Of a stretch of DNA of 32,776 nt, positions 24,363 through 32,734 are shown in pieces; positions within the stretch are counted from its first letter, which is position 1; every line of letters starts with the position of its first letter. Source of the DNA: Actinobacteria bacterium UBA3028. GTDB lineage: Bacteria > Actinomycetota > Actinomycetes > Nanopelagicales > Nanopelagicaceae. Under the pieces are notes generated by a model that saw only the letters and a list, made by a program, of their open reading frames with translations, made no database searches and had not been told where the DNA came from. Location of the stretch: NCBI GenBank assembly GCA_002367715.1, contig DFDL01000037.1:8652-41427 (forward strand). The letters run 5' to 3'. The position numbers and the translations under genes were made by a program.

Positions 24363-25817
24363 TTAATCTAGGTAATCACGAAGGACTTGCGACCTTGATG
24401 GGTGTCTAAGTTTGGACATTGTCTTGGATTCAATTTGGCGGATCCGCTCACGGGTAACGCTGTAAACCTTACCGATTTCATCCAAAGTTTTTGGTTGGCC
24501 ATCTGTAAGTCCAAAGCGCATCTTTACTACGCCGGCCTCACGTTCCGATAGCGTTCCAAGAACTGAGTGAAGTTGTTCTTGTAGCAAGGTAAATGAGACT
24601 GCATCTGCAGGAACAATTGCTTCAGAATCTTCAATCAAATCACCGAACTCTGAATCACCTTCTTCGCCAAGTGGTGTGTGCAGTGAGATTGGTTCGCGAC
24701 CATACTTCTGAACTTCAACAACCTTCTCCGGGGTCATATCTAGCTCTTTCGCTAGCTCTTCTGGTGTTGGTTCGCGGCCAAGATCTTGAAGCATCTGGCG
24801 CTGTACGCGCGCAAGCTTATTAATTACTTCAACCATGTGGACTGGAATACGAATAGTTCTTGCTTGATCAGCCATCGCACGAGTAATTGCTTGGCGAATC
24901 CACCAAGTTGCATATGTCGAGAACTTATAGCCCTTGGTGTAATCAAACTTTTCTACAGCGCGGATTAAACCGAGATTGCCCTCTTGAATTAAATCCAAGA
25001 ACAACATACCGCGACCGGTATAGCGCTTTGCAAGTGAGACCACTAGGCGAAGGTTTGCTTCAAGTAAATGATTCTTGGCGCGCTTTCCATCTAGTACTAA
25101 TTGCTCTAATTCACGCTTATATTTCCGATCAATCTTCTTCTCATGCTTAATAATCTCTTCAGCGAAGAGGCCAGCCTCAACACGTAGCGAGAGATCAACT
25201 TCCATCTCAGCATTTAGAAGTGGCACCCGACCAATTAGCTTTAAATAATCCTTAACTGGGTCGGCAGTTGCACCAGCTGTCAGAACCGTCTGAACCGGGG
25301 CATCATCTTCTTCAGAATCCTTAATTGTGAATGCGTTTGCTTCATTCTGTGACTCTTCGGCGACATTTACGACGCGAATTTCACTCTCTTTCTCCTCTTC
25401 AATAATCCCTTTAACTTCTTCAACGAGTGTTTCAACATCTTCGAGTTCAACATCTTCGAGTTCAACATCTTCGCCATCAATCTTTGTAACAATTCTCTTA
25501 CCAGCTTTTCCTTCAACAGGAGTTTTAATCCCGAGCGCCGCCATTCGCTTGGCTTCAAGTTCGGCCTTAGTTGGAAATAGTTTTCTCCCACCGGTTTTTG
25601 GCGCAGATTTCTTCTCGCTCTTTGCAGCTTCTCCCAACTTTAAGGCTTCGAGTTCAGCCTTCGTTGGAAAGCGACGAGATCCGGCTGACTTCTTTACGAT
25701 TTTTTTAGTTGTAGCTTTCTTTGCAGTTTTTTTTACGGCAGTTTTCTTAGCGGCAACCTTCTTGGCTGCAACTTTCTTACTACTAGCGCCGCTTTTTTGC
25801 GCACGAATTCCAGCCAC
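24363..25817 (-). CDS. rpoD: Primary RNA polymerase sigma factor
   Basis: Group 1 sigma-70 (HrdB/SigA type), 484 aa. Residues 1-45 are an Ala/Lys-rich (AAKK-like) basic tail. FPTKAELEA occurs twice about 30 residues apart, followed by an acidic stretch with a 15-bp tandem repeat encoding VELED. The conserved part has region 1.2 (DPVKDYLKLIGRVPLL), region 2 (NLRLVVSLAKRYTGRG, LDLIQEGNLGLIRAVEKFDY, YATWWIRQAITRA), region 3 (REPTPEELAKELDM), and region 4 with SVTRERIRQIESK. Start is GTG with AAAGGA 6 bp upstream. A TATAAT -10 (25875-25880) and a hairpin lie before it. The CDGSH gene follows 11 bp downstream. Confidence 0.97.
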   Translation of the reverse strand: MAGIRAQKSGASSKKVAAKKVAAKKTAVKKTAKKATTKKIVKKSAGSRRFPTKAELEALKLGEAAKSEKKSAPKTGGRKLFPTKAELEAKRMAALGIKTPVEGKAGKRIVTKIDGEDVELEDVELEDVETLVEEVKGIIEEEKESEIRVVNVAEESQNEANAFTIKDSEEDDAPVQTVLTAGATADPVKDYLKLIGRVPLLNAEMEVDLSLRVEAGLFAEEIIKHEKKIDRKYKRELEQLVLDGKRAKNHLLEANLRLVVSLAKRYTGRGMLFLDLIQEGNLGLIRAVEKFDYTKGYKFSTYATWWIRQAITRAMADQARTIRIPVHMVEVINKLARVQRQMLQDLGREPTPEELAKELDMTPEKVVEVQKYGREPISLHTPLGEEGDSEFGDLIEDSEAIVPADAVSFTLLQEQLHSVLGTLSEREAGVVKMRFGLTDGQPKTLDEIGKVYSVTRERIRQIESKTMSKLRHPSRSQVLRDYLD

Positions 25818-25836
25818 AATTTATCCTTTGGTTTGC

Positions 25837-25891
25837 CTGGCCTCTGATCGGGCCAGCGAAACTTGCTTGGGTATATTATAAATTGTCCACA
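25837..25891 (-). promoter_or_regulatory. rpoD promoter, DnaA-box-like site and leader hairpin
   Basis: On the minus strand TATAAT (25875-25880) is a consensus -10, with a weak -35 (TGCATA) 17 bp away. TTGTCCACA, read on the plus strand at 25883-25891, equals the preferred actinobacterial DnaA box and lies in the spacer. The leader holds CTGGCC-(8 nt)-GGCCAG at 25837-25856, 19 bp before the GTG start, just ahead of the AAAGGA ribosome site. Confidence 0.45.
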
Positions 25892-25937
25892 GGCATTTAT
25901 GCACATCGCAAAACGCTCATGCCTAAAATCTATTTTC

Positions 25938-27050
25938 CTAAATTCTTCCTAAATTGCCCTTAAGGCCGATGGCGAGCGCATCTCTGAGGACATTTCCGAC
26001 AGTTTCGACCTCAATAAGAAAGCCATCATGGCCAAAAGGTGAGGAAATAGTCACTAATGGCAGCGCGGTAGGGGTCAATTCAACAATCTCTTCCTGTAAT
26101 CGCGGCCAGAAGAGGCGATCTGAGTCGATTGAGATAACAATGACTGGGATCTTTATCGTACTTAGCGCTTCCGCTACCCCGCCTCGATCCCGTCCGACAT
26201 CATGTGAATTCATCGCCTCGGTTAGAGCGATATAGGTATTGGCATCAAATCTCTTTGCCAGCTTTGAGGCCTGGTGATCAAGGTAGGACTCAACGGCATA
26301 ACGCCCAGTGTCATCTCCCTGAAGCTCTCGGCCAAAGCGAACATCCATCTCGGTCTCAGTTCGATAAGTTAAATGGGCAATTCGCCTAGCAATTCCCATC
26401 CCCTCAGTTGGTCCTTGCTCTTGCCCATAATAATCACCGCTTTTAAAGTTCTGATCAGATTTTATTGCTCTAATTTGAATTGAGGCCGCGCCGATCTGAT
26501 CGCCGGTCGCAACGGCCGATGAGCCAATTGTGCAGATCGCATTGACTCTTGTTGGATGTTCGATTGCCCATTCAAGAGCGCGCATTCCACCTAGTGATGG
26601 ACCTACTGCAAGTACATAGTGCGAGATACCGAGGGCATCTGTGAGTGCAAGTTCGGCTGCGACCATATCTCTAATCGTGAGCGTTGGAAATCTCGAACCC
26701 CAACGCTCCCCATCTGGCGCAATAGTCGATGGGCCAGTACTTCCCTGACAGCCACCAATTACATTAGGACAGATGATGAAATATTTATCGCTATCTAATG
26801 GCAGACCTGGCCCTACCATCGAAGGCCACCATGATGGAACATCAGACCAGCCAGTTAAAGCATGATTGACCAGAATTGCATTATCACCAGCAGCGTTTAA
26901 CTCTCCCCAGCTCTGATAGGCAATAGTTGTGTCTAAAAGTTTTTCACCAGATTCAAGTTCAAGGTCCCCAACTTTTAGAAATCGCCGATCACCAGGGCTA
27001 TGGGTTTCAAGCCACGCCCCAGTGATATGACAATTACAGTCAGATTCCAT
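25938..27050 (-). CDS. metX: Homoserine O-acetyltransferase
   Basis: Acetylates homoserine with acetyl-CoA for methionine synthesis. The 370 aa alpha/beta hydrolase-fold protein has NHALTGWSD, CPNVIGGCQGSTGPST and TIRDMV. The nucleophile elbow reads GPSLGGM (Ser152) where the family usually has GGSMGGM. The acid Asp lies in SIDSDRLFWP and the His in SPFGHDGFL. The triad is intact, so the Pro change is probably tolerated. The gene starts 21 bp after metY on the same strand, under the same SAM riboswitch. Acetyl versus succinyl specificity is not decided by what I can see; acetyl is favoured by pairing with MetY. Confidence 0.94.
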   Translation of the reverse strand: MESDCNCHITGAWLETHSPGDRRFLKVGDLELESGEKLLDTTIAYQSWGELNAAGDNAILVNHALTGWSDVPSWWPSMVGPGLPLDSDKYFIICPNVIGGCQGSTGPSTIAPDGERWGSRFPTLTIRDMVAAELALTDALGISHYVLAVGPSLGGMRALEWAIEHPTRVNAICTIGSSAVATGDQIGAASIQIRAIKSDQNFKSGDYYGQEQGPTEGMGIARRIAHLTYRTETEMDVRFGRELQGDDTGRYAVESYLDHQASKLAKRFDANTYIALTEAMNSHDVGRDRGGVAEALSTIKIPVIVISIDSDRLFWPRLQEEIVELTPTALPLVTISSPFGHDGFLIEVETVGNVLRDALAIGLKGNLGRI

Positions 27051-27071
27051 GAAGTCAGTTTCGCAGATTAT

Positions 27072-28391
27072 TTATTTTGCTGCGGCGAAACCATCGGTGA
27101 TATCAGCTTTAATATCTTCGATGTTCTCTATTCCTACAGATAATCGGATAAGTCCTGGCGTTACTCCAGCAGTTAATTGCTCAGCAGGAGATAGCTGTGA
27201 GTGAGTTGTCGAGGCTGGGTGAATCACAAGTGAGCGGACATCACCAATATTGGCAACATGTGAGTGCAGCTTTAGCGCCTCTACAAACTTTTGACCAGCC
27301 TCGATACCACCCTTGATTTCAAAGGAGAGAACTGAGCCAGATCCTGTTGGCGCATACTTAGTTGCCAATTTGTGCCAAGGTGAAGATGGAAGTGATGCGT
27401 AGTTAACCTTCTCAACTTGTGGCTGCTTCTCAAGCCAAGTGGCCAAGGTCTTTGCATTTGAAACATGGCGCTCGATGCGAAGTGAGAGAGTTTCAAGTCC
27501 TTGCGCCAATAACCAAGCATTAAATGGGCTAACAGCAGCGCCAGTATCGCGGAGAAGTGTCAGACGGATCTTAAAGATGTAAGAGAGGTTGGCGCCAAAG
27601 GCTGATCCAACGCCAAGTGCTTGGGCATAAACCAGGCCGTTGTAGCTAGGGTCCGGCTGATTGAAGCCTGGGAAGCGATCTTTATGCTGGGCATAATCAA
27701 ACTTTCCGGCATCTACGATCGCACCAACTACCGAGTTTCCGTGACCTGATAGGAACTTTGTTGCAGAGTGAACAACTACATCTGCGCCGTGTTCTATTGG
27801 GCGGATAGTAAATGGTGTAGCGACTGTGTTATCGACAATTAGCGGTACGCCATTTTTGTGAGCAATATCTGCAATGGTCTGAATATCTAGTACATCATTC
27901 TTTGGATTCGCAATCGTCTCACCAAAGAAGGCTTTGGTATTTGGCCTTACAGCAGCTTGCCACGAAGCAGGATCATCTGGGTTTTCAACAAAAGAAACTT
28001 CGATGCCGAACTTTGGAAGTGTGTAGTGAAATAAGTTATAAGTTCCGCCGTAGAGACTTGGTGATGAAACAATATGGTCGCCCGCTTCGGCAACGTTCAA
28101 TACTGCATAGGTAGTTGCGGCAGAACCTGAAGCTACGAGAAGTGAGGCAACGCCACCTTCAAGTGAAGCAATCCGTTGTTCAACAGCATCTTGAGTTGGG
28201 TTCATGATGCGGGTATAGATATTTCCTAGCTCGGCTAATCCAAATAGATCTGCTGCATGTTTTGTATCGCGGAATTGATATGCAGTTGTTTGATACAGCG
28301 GCAATGCGCGCGCACCAGTTGTTGGATCAGGAACTTGCCCAGCATGAACCTGACGAGTCTCAAATGAAGCTTTATCTAGTGAAAATGACAT
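27072..28391 (-). CDS. metY: O-acetylhomoserine sulfhydrylase
   Basis: PLP enzyme that makes homocysteine directly from O-acetylhomoserine and sulfide, bypassing cystathionine. The 439 aa length and long insert are typical of MetY rather than MetB. Landmarks are FETRQVHAGQVPDPTTGARALPLYQTTAYQF, YTRIMNPTQDAVEQRIASLEGG, and SATKFLSGHG with the PLP lysine (Lys212). GGGAGG lies 6 bp before the ATG. The leader carries a SAM-IV riboswitch, so metY and metX should be off when S-adenosylmethionine is high. Confidence 0.96.
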   Translation of the reverse strand: MSFSLDKASFETRQVHAGQVPDPTTGARALPLYQTTAYQFRDTKHAADLFGLAELGNIYTRIMNPTQDAVEQRIASLEGGVASLLVASGSAATTYAVLNVAEAGDHIVSSPSLYGGTYNLFHYTLPKFGIEVSFVENPDDPASWQAAVRPNTKAFFGETIANPKNDVLDIQTIADIAHKNGVPLIVDNTVATPFTIRPIEHGADVVVHSATKFLSGHGNSVVGAIVDAGKFDYAQHKDRFPGFNQPDPSYNGLVYAQALGVGSAFGANLSYIFKIRLTLLRDTGAAVSPFNAWLLAQGLETLSLRIERHVSNAKTLATWLEKQPQVEKVNYASLPSSPWHKLATKYAPTGSGSVLSFEIKGGIEAGQKFVEALKLHSHVANIGDVRSLVIHPASTTHSQLSPAEQLTAGVTPGLIRLSVGIENIEDIKADITDGFAAAK

Positions 28392-28432
28392 TACAGACCT
28401 CCCAGAAATTAAGGGGGTAGCGTTATTTATTC

Positions 28433-28548
28433 GTTACCCACGCTTGCCAATTGCAATTTGCAACTGACCTGGTCTTCACCCGGAGCACCCCACCGTGGTG
28501 GAGGGTTGCCGTCCAGTAAGCCGGGGCTAAAAACTGGAACTCGTGACC
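28433..28548 (-). ncRNA. SAM-IV riboswitch controlling metY-metX
   Basis: Read on the minus strand, the leader runs from GGTCACGAG to GGCAAGCGTGGGTAAC. It contains the SAM-core segments AGCCCCGGCTTACTGG and CGGCAACCCTCC, then GGTGGGGTGCTCCGGGTG and GACCAGG. The order and the 3' tail AAGCGTGGG match the actinobacterial SAM-IV class. The small stem-loop AGTTGC-AAATT-GCAATT occupies the P5 position. Downstream GGGTAACG can pair with CGCTACCC (28415-28422) over a 9-nt loop, and the C-run there could instead pair with the metY ribosome site. No U-run follows, so control is probably at translation initiation. Confidence 0.92.
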
Positions 28549-28556
28549 TTGGACAA

Positions 28557-28585
28557 ATACTAAATAAGTTTATGGCAATTGTCTA
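28557..28585 (-). promoter_or_regulatory. Promoter of the metY-metX operon
   Basis: TAGACA (28580-28585) and TAGTAT (28557-28562) are spaced by exactly 17 bp. The predicted transcription start, about 28550, falls right at the 5' edge of the riboswitch aptamer. The -35 overlaps the nadE stop codon region. Confidence 0.65.
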
Positions 28586-30307
28586 ATTGCGCTCACGCCA
28601 GGCAGAGGTAATCGGCAATCTGCGATCTCTCCCAAAGGCACGCTTAGTTATCTTTGTGCCCGGTGGATATTGGCGGCGCTTGTATTCAGAGGCATCGACC
28701 ATGCGGATTATCTTGGTGGCTAGTTCTAATTCAAATCCAGCAGCCAGAACTCCAGCTAAGCCCAAGTCCTCTTCAATATAAATATGGAGAATTTTATCTA
28801 AGGTTAAATAATCTGGAAGTGAGTCAGTGTCCCTCTGATCTGGGCGAAGTTCGGCACTTGGCTCTTTGGAGATCGAATTCTCGGGAATTGGCGCAATGTA
28901 GCCATTCTTAACTGCCTGGCTATTTCGCCATTTTGCCAGGGACCAGACTTCAGATTTGAAGAGATCTTTGATTGGTGCATATCCCCCAACAGCATCGCCA
29001 TACAAAGTTGAGTAGCCAACTGCCAGTTCAGATTTATTTCCGGTGGCCAAAACTAGATGGCCCTCTTGATTTGATAGGCCCATCAAAGTAGTTCCGCGAA
29101 CTCGGGCCTGAAGATTCTCTTCAGCAATCCCGGTGAGTCCAAGTTGAGATAGGAAAGTAGCAACCATTGGTTCAATCTCAATAACTCGATAACTTAGCCC
29201 AATATTTTTTGCTAATTCAGCAGCATCACTTAACGAATGATCAGATGAGTATCGACTCGGCAGGCCAACTCCGAATACTCGTTCTGCGCCAATCGCATCT
29301 GCTGCAATAGTTGCGACAAGGGCCGAGTCGATTCCACCAGAGAGGCCCACAATTACACTCTTAAAATTATTCTTCTCAACATAGTCACGTAATCCAATTA
29401 CAAGTGCCTGCCAACTCTGCGCCGAATCGCTCATTGGATGGGCTATCCCATGGGTAATTTTCTTGTAAGGCTTGAGTGGTTCTTGACTTAGGACTACATC
29501 AGGATTGCTAGTCGCAACTTGGAGATCTAAATCTACGACCATAAGGCCATCAAAGAACTGTGGGGCTCTTGCAAGTATCTTTCCATCAGCAGTTGCCACA
29601 GCGCTATCGCCATCAAATACAAGATCGTCTTGGGCACCTGTCATATTTACATAAACAAGTGGCGCACCAATATCTATTGCGCGCCTTCGCACAAGGAGTT
29701 GTCGGACATCTTCTTTGGCACGTTCAAAGGGACTGCCATTTGGGACTAGAACAAGTCCAGGAGTTCGCTGCCTTAACTCTGCAACTGGTCCACCATCGAC
29801 CCAGATATCTTCACAGATGGCCAGACCGATATCTATGCCGTGCAAGCGAACAACTAACGAGCGATCACCTGGAACAAAATTTCTAAACTCATCAAAGACG
29901 CCATAATTTGGGAGATGGTGCTTGACATATGTTGCAACTATTTCACCACGATAAATTAGAGCTATTGCATTTTGTGGTCGGCCCTCGAGACTGGCATCCA
30001 AATATCCGATCACGGTAAGAATCTCACCGCCGCCTTGATTTAGTAGGCGTCCTGCAACATCCAAAACCCCCGCTTTGCTCGCCGCTCTAAAAGTTTGACG
30101 CAGCGCTAAATCTTCGACTGGATAACCAGTTATAACCATCTCTGGGAAGATCAGAACATGCGCACCTGCCGCCTCTGCCTTGCCTGCATATTCGCAGATC
30201 AGATCGCTATTTCCAGCTAAATCCCCGAGCGTTGGATTGACCTGGGCAAGGGCAACTCTAAGTTGACCAGTTTCATATCTGCCCGAAGCGCTACGAAAAA
30301 ATCCCAT
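28583..30307 (-). CDS. nadE: Glutamine-dependent NAD+ synthetase
   Basis: Converts nicotinic-acid adenine dinucleotide to NAD+ using glutamine. It is a fusion of an N-terminal nitrilase-fold glutaminase (Glu56 in FPEM, Lys129 in YVKHHLPNYG, Cys165 in LAICEDIW) and a C-terminal synthetase with the PP-loop SGGIDSALV at about residues 323-331. Length 574 aa is on the short side of two-domain NadE, which is common outside mycobacteria. The ATG at 30307 has TAGGCT 6 bp upstream and no ribosome site, so it is probably leaderless. The stop overlaps the metY promoter -35 region. Confidence 0.95.
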   Translation of the reverse strand: MGFFRSASGRYETGQLRVALAQVNPTLGDLAGNSDLICEYAGKAEAAGAHVLIFPEMVITGYPVEDLALRQTFRAASKAGVLDVAGRLLNQGGGEILTVIGYLDASLEGRPQNAIALIYRGEIVATYVKHHLPNYGVFDEFRNFVPGDRSLVVRLHGIDIGLAICEDIWVDGGPVAELRQRTPGLVLVPNGSPFERAKEDVRQLLVRRRAIDIGAPLVYVNMTGAQDDLVFDGDSAVATADGKILARAPQFFDGLMVVDLDLQVATSNPDVVLSQEPLKPYKKITHGIAHPMSDSAQSWQALVIGLRDYVEKNNFKSVIVGLSGGIDSALVATIAADAIGAERVFGVGLPSRYSSDHSLSDAAELAKNIGLSYRVIEIEPMVATFLSQLGLTGIAEENLQARVRGTTLMGLSNQEGHLVLATGNKSELAVGYSTLYGDAVGGYAPIKDLFKSEVWSLAKWRNSQAVKNGYIAPIPENSISKEPSAELRPDQRDTDSLPDYLTLDKILHIYIEEDLGLAGVLAAGFELELATKIIRMVDASEYKRRQYPPGTKITKRAFGRDRRLPITSAWRERN

Positions 30308-30313
30308 GTGACT

Positions 30314-30319
30314 AGCCTA
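30314..30319 (-). promoter_or_regulatory. Leaderless promoter -10 of nadE
   Basis: TAGGCT on the minus strand with 6 bp (AGTCAC) to the ATG at 30307. The intergenic gap to panB (111 bp) also holds the panB promoter, for which I see only a weak candidate: TTGGTT with CAAATT at 17 bp spacing. Confidence 0.45.
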
Positions 30320-30418
30320 CCTGCATCAGATTTGGTTAGACTTTGATACGTAAGCAAATTTCGACCAGGGACCGAAAGCCGGCCTTGAGTTCGCATCTTT
30401 GTAAATCAGGAGCTCAGC

Positions 30419-31222
30419 ATGACTCTAAATAATCGTATTTCTATTTCAGATCTAGCAGGCTACAAGAGTCGAGGGCAGAAGTGGGCAATGCTCACTTCAT
30501 ATGAACAGATGACTGCAGAGATCTTTGACGAGGCCCAGATACCAGTACTGCTGGTCGGGGATTCTGCCGGCAATAACTTCTTCGGAGAAGTCGACACAAT
30601 TCCGGTGACAGTTGATGAACTTATTCCACTGGCCCGAGCCGTTGTTCGTTCGACCACTAGGGCCATGGTTGTTGCAGATCTTCCATTTGGCTCTTACGAA
30701 TCTGGACCAGATGCCGCTCTTGCTACCGGGATTCGATTCTTTAAAGAGGCTAAGGCCCACGCCGTTAAATTAGAGGGCGGCACAAAAGTTGTCCCCCAAA
30801 TAGAAAAATTAATTAGTGCAGGTATTCCGGTGATGGGACACCTTGGTCTGACCCCACAATCAGTACATGCACTTGGTGGTTTTAAAGTCCAAGGGCGCGG
30901 TGCTGATGCAGCTCGGATTATTTCAGATGCAAAGGCGTTAGAAGCTGCCGGAGTCTTTGCCTTAGTACTTGAACTTGTGCCAGCTGAGCTTGCTACTCAA
31001 ATTACAAAAGAGCTATCAATTCCAACTATCGGAATTGGCGCTGGTGCCGGCTGTGATGCCCAAGTCTTGGTCTGGACGGATTTAATGGGGATCACGAAAT
31101 CTGCGCCTAAGTTGGCAAAGGCCTATCGAAATCTCCGGGTAGAGATGACTGAAGCTGCCAAGGAATTTGCTGCTGATGTCTCCTCTGGACAATTCCCTGG
31201 CCCAGAGCAAACTTTTAACTAA
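30419..31222 (+). CDS. panB: 3-methyl-2-oxobutanoate hydroxymethyltransferase
   Basis: First committed step of pantothenate (CoA) synthesis: adds a hydroxymethyl from methylene-THF to ketoisovalerate. Length 267 aa is normal. Landmarks are MLTSYEQMTAEIFDEAQIPVLLVGDSAGNN, TIPVTVDELIPLARAVVR, VVADLPFGSYESGP (metal ligands), AVKLEGG, and GHLGLTPQSVHALGGFKVQG near the middle, with ELVPAELATQIT and PTIGIGAGAGCDAQ at the end. The GDSAGNN metal loop replaces the GDSLGMV of many homologs, as in other actinobacteria. AGGAG lies 6 bp before the ATG. No panC or panD is in the window. Confidence 0.96.
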   Translation: MTLNNRISISDLAGYKSRGQKWAMLTSYEQMTAEIFDEAQIPVLLVGDSAGNNFFGEVDTIPVTVDELIPLARAVVRSTTRAMVVADLPFGSYESGPDAALATGIRFFKEAKAHAVKLEGGTKVVPQIEKLISAGIPVMGHLGLTPQSVHALGGFKVQGRGADAARIISDAKALEAAGVFALVLELVPAELATQITKELSIPTIGIGAGAGCDAQVLVWTDLMGITKSAPKLAKAYRNLRVEMTEAAKEFAADVSSGQFPGPEQTFN

Positions 31223-31230
31223 TTTCAAAT

Positions 31231-31236
31231 TAGATT
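31231..31236 (+). promoter_or_regulatory. Leaderless promoter -10 of the MFS gene
   Basis: TAGATT followed by 7 bp (ACCCCCC) and the ATG at 31244; no ribosome site is seen. It lies just after the panB stop, so the transporter probably has its own promoter. Confidence 0.4.
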
Positions 31237-31243
31237 ACCCCCC

Positions 31244-32539
31244 ATGCTAAAGAAGATCTCAATGGATGTTTCGCCGCTGCGAAAATATCCCGACTTTAGG
31301 CGACTCTGGAGCGCTGGCTTGATTAGTTATTTCGGTTCGATGATCACCTACGTAGCCATTCCTTTTCAAATCAAAGAGCTAACCAACTCATATATCGCCG
31401 TCGGCCTAGTAGGAGCGATAGAGCTAGTCCCTCTAATAGTTTTTGGACTTTATGGTGGGGTCCTGGCAGATAGAGTCGATCGCCGAAAGATGATTCTCTT
31501 TACTGAAATTGCTCTGGCCTTGATGACGCTCTCGCTCTTTATAAACAGCCAACAATCCAATCCGAGTTTGGTCTGGATTTATATAGTTGCCGGATGCTTT
31601 GCTGCGCTAGATGGGTTACAACGACCAAGCGCCGATGCGATCTTGCCAAGGTTGGTTGGCCACGAAGACCTCCCATCGGCAAGTGCTCTGATGTCTTTGC
31701 GATGGCAGTTCGGAGTTATTACCGGCCCCGCACTTGCTGGGATTTTGCTTGCAACATCTGGCACGGGGCCTGCCTATCTCGTAGATGTCTGCACCTTTGT
31801 ACTTTCAATAGTAATTATTCTCCGAGTTAAATCTGTTAAACCTACGGCAAGTAATCCAGCACCAACTTTCAGCGCAATGGTCGAGGGAATTAAATATGCA
31901 ACCTCTCGCAAAGACCTACTGGGCACTTACTTGGTAGACCTTGCGGCAATGTTCTTTGCGATGCCAAATGCACTCTTTCCATTCTGGGCAGACGAGATTG
32001 ATGCAACCTGGGCCCTTGGATTTTTCTATGCCGCCGGGACTATTGGCTCTGTAATAGTTACTTTGACTAGTGGATGGATAAAGAATTATCACTTCCATGG
32101 TCGGGCGGTCTATCTCGCAGCACTTGGATGGGGTGTCGCAATAACACTCGCCGGTACAACAGATTCGCTCTTCTTAATTTTTATCTTCCTCGCCCTCGCC
32201 GGTGCCTCTGACATGGTTAGCGCGCTTTTTCGAGGTGCGATCTGGAACCAATCGATACCGGATGAACTTCGTGGCAGGTTGGCCGGAATCGAATTACTCT
32301 CTTACTCTGTTGGACCACTTGGTGGTCAGATGAGGGCCGGAACTTTTGCGGCGGTTACCAACCTGCGCACTTCAGTAATAAGCGGTGGCCTACTTTGTAT
32401 CGGATTTGTGTCGATAGCGGCCGCTGCAATGCCAAAATTTAGAAAATATGATGCCCGAACCAACGAATTTGCCGTCGAACAACGCCGAATTCGCGCTGAA
32501 GATGCAAAATTGCCAAAAAATCCAGATCCAAATCAATAA
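31244..32539 (+). CDS. MFS transporter, EntS-like (MFS_3)
   Basis: Twelve-helix major facilitator. The N-terminal SPLRKYPDFRRLWSAGLISYFGSMITYVAIPFQI segment and the GGVLADRVDRRKMILFTE loop 2-3 motif are typical of the MFS_3 group that includes enterobactin exporter EntS. The central LQRPSADAILPRLV loop and the C-terminal GPLGGQMRAG segment are also family-typical. The last 35 residues are a charged cytoplasmic tail. The substrate is unknown; a siderophore cluster is not present, so a drug or metabolite efflux role is as likely. A second in-frame ATG lies at codon 7 (MDVSP), a possible alternative start. Confidence 0.92.
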   Translation: MLKKISMDVSPLRKYPDFRRLWSAGLISYFGSMITYVAIPFQIKELTNSYIAVGLVGAIELVPLIVFGLYGGVLADRVDRRKMILFTEIALALMTLSLFINSQQSNPSLVWIYIVAGCFAALDGLQRPSADAILPRLVGHEDLPSASALMSLRWQFGVITGPALAGILLATSGTGPAYLVDVCTFVLSIVIILRVKSVKPTASNPAPTFSAMVEGIKYATSRKDLLGTYLVDLAAMFFAMPNALFPFWADEIDATWALGFFYAAGTIGSVIVTLTSGWIKNYHFHGRAVYLAALGWGVAITLAGTTDSLFLIFIFLALAGASDMVSALFRGAIWNQSIPDELRGRLAGIELLSYSVGPLGGQMRAGTFAAVTNLRTSVISGGLLCIGFVSIAAAAMPKFRKYDARTNEFAVEQRRIRAEDAKLPKNPDPNQ

Positions 32540-32734
32540 ATTTCAATATTTTTTAAAAATATTCGCTAATTTCGCCGCAATATTTTGCGAAAATACATAA
32601 AAATATAAAAAAATAATGTTGCGACACGCAGGTAAAAAATCACGCAAAATAGTGGATACTTTTTGCATTTAATGACACGCTTATCCATGAACAGGTTCGG
32701 TGACGGATCGAACTATTCTGATTAGGAGATGTAC
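32540..32734. other. AT-rich intergenic region before a basic-protein gene
   Basis: About 195 bp without a gene. The first half is nearly all A/T and includes the perfect 19-nt palindrome AATATTTTT-T-AAAAATATT (32545-32563) and a small CGCAA-tatt-TTGCG hairpin (32578-32591). No U-run follows either, so neither is a standard terminator. CACGC occurs three times (32625, 32641, 32676), twice as GACACGC. TTATCCATG (32681) resembles a DnaA box at 7 of 9 positions. The region probably carries the promoter of the downstream gene, but I cannot assign the hexamers. Confidence 0.5.

Noticed and set aside
25327..25881. Open frame of 184 codons on the plus strand inside rpoD
   Set aside because: Ser/Thr/Phe-rich product is the mirror of the Lys/Glu-rich sigma tail; no ribosome site or family match.
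25938..27050. MetX as inactive because of GPSLGGM in place of GGSMGGM
   Set aside because: The catalytic Ser, Asp and His are all present and the gene remains paired with metY under a riboswitch.
32545..32563. AT palindrome as intrinsic terminator of the MFS gene
   Set aside because: The stem is pure A/T and no T-run follows, so stable termination is unlikely.
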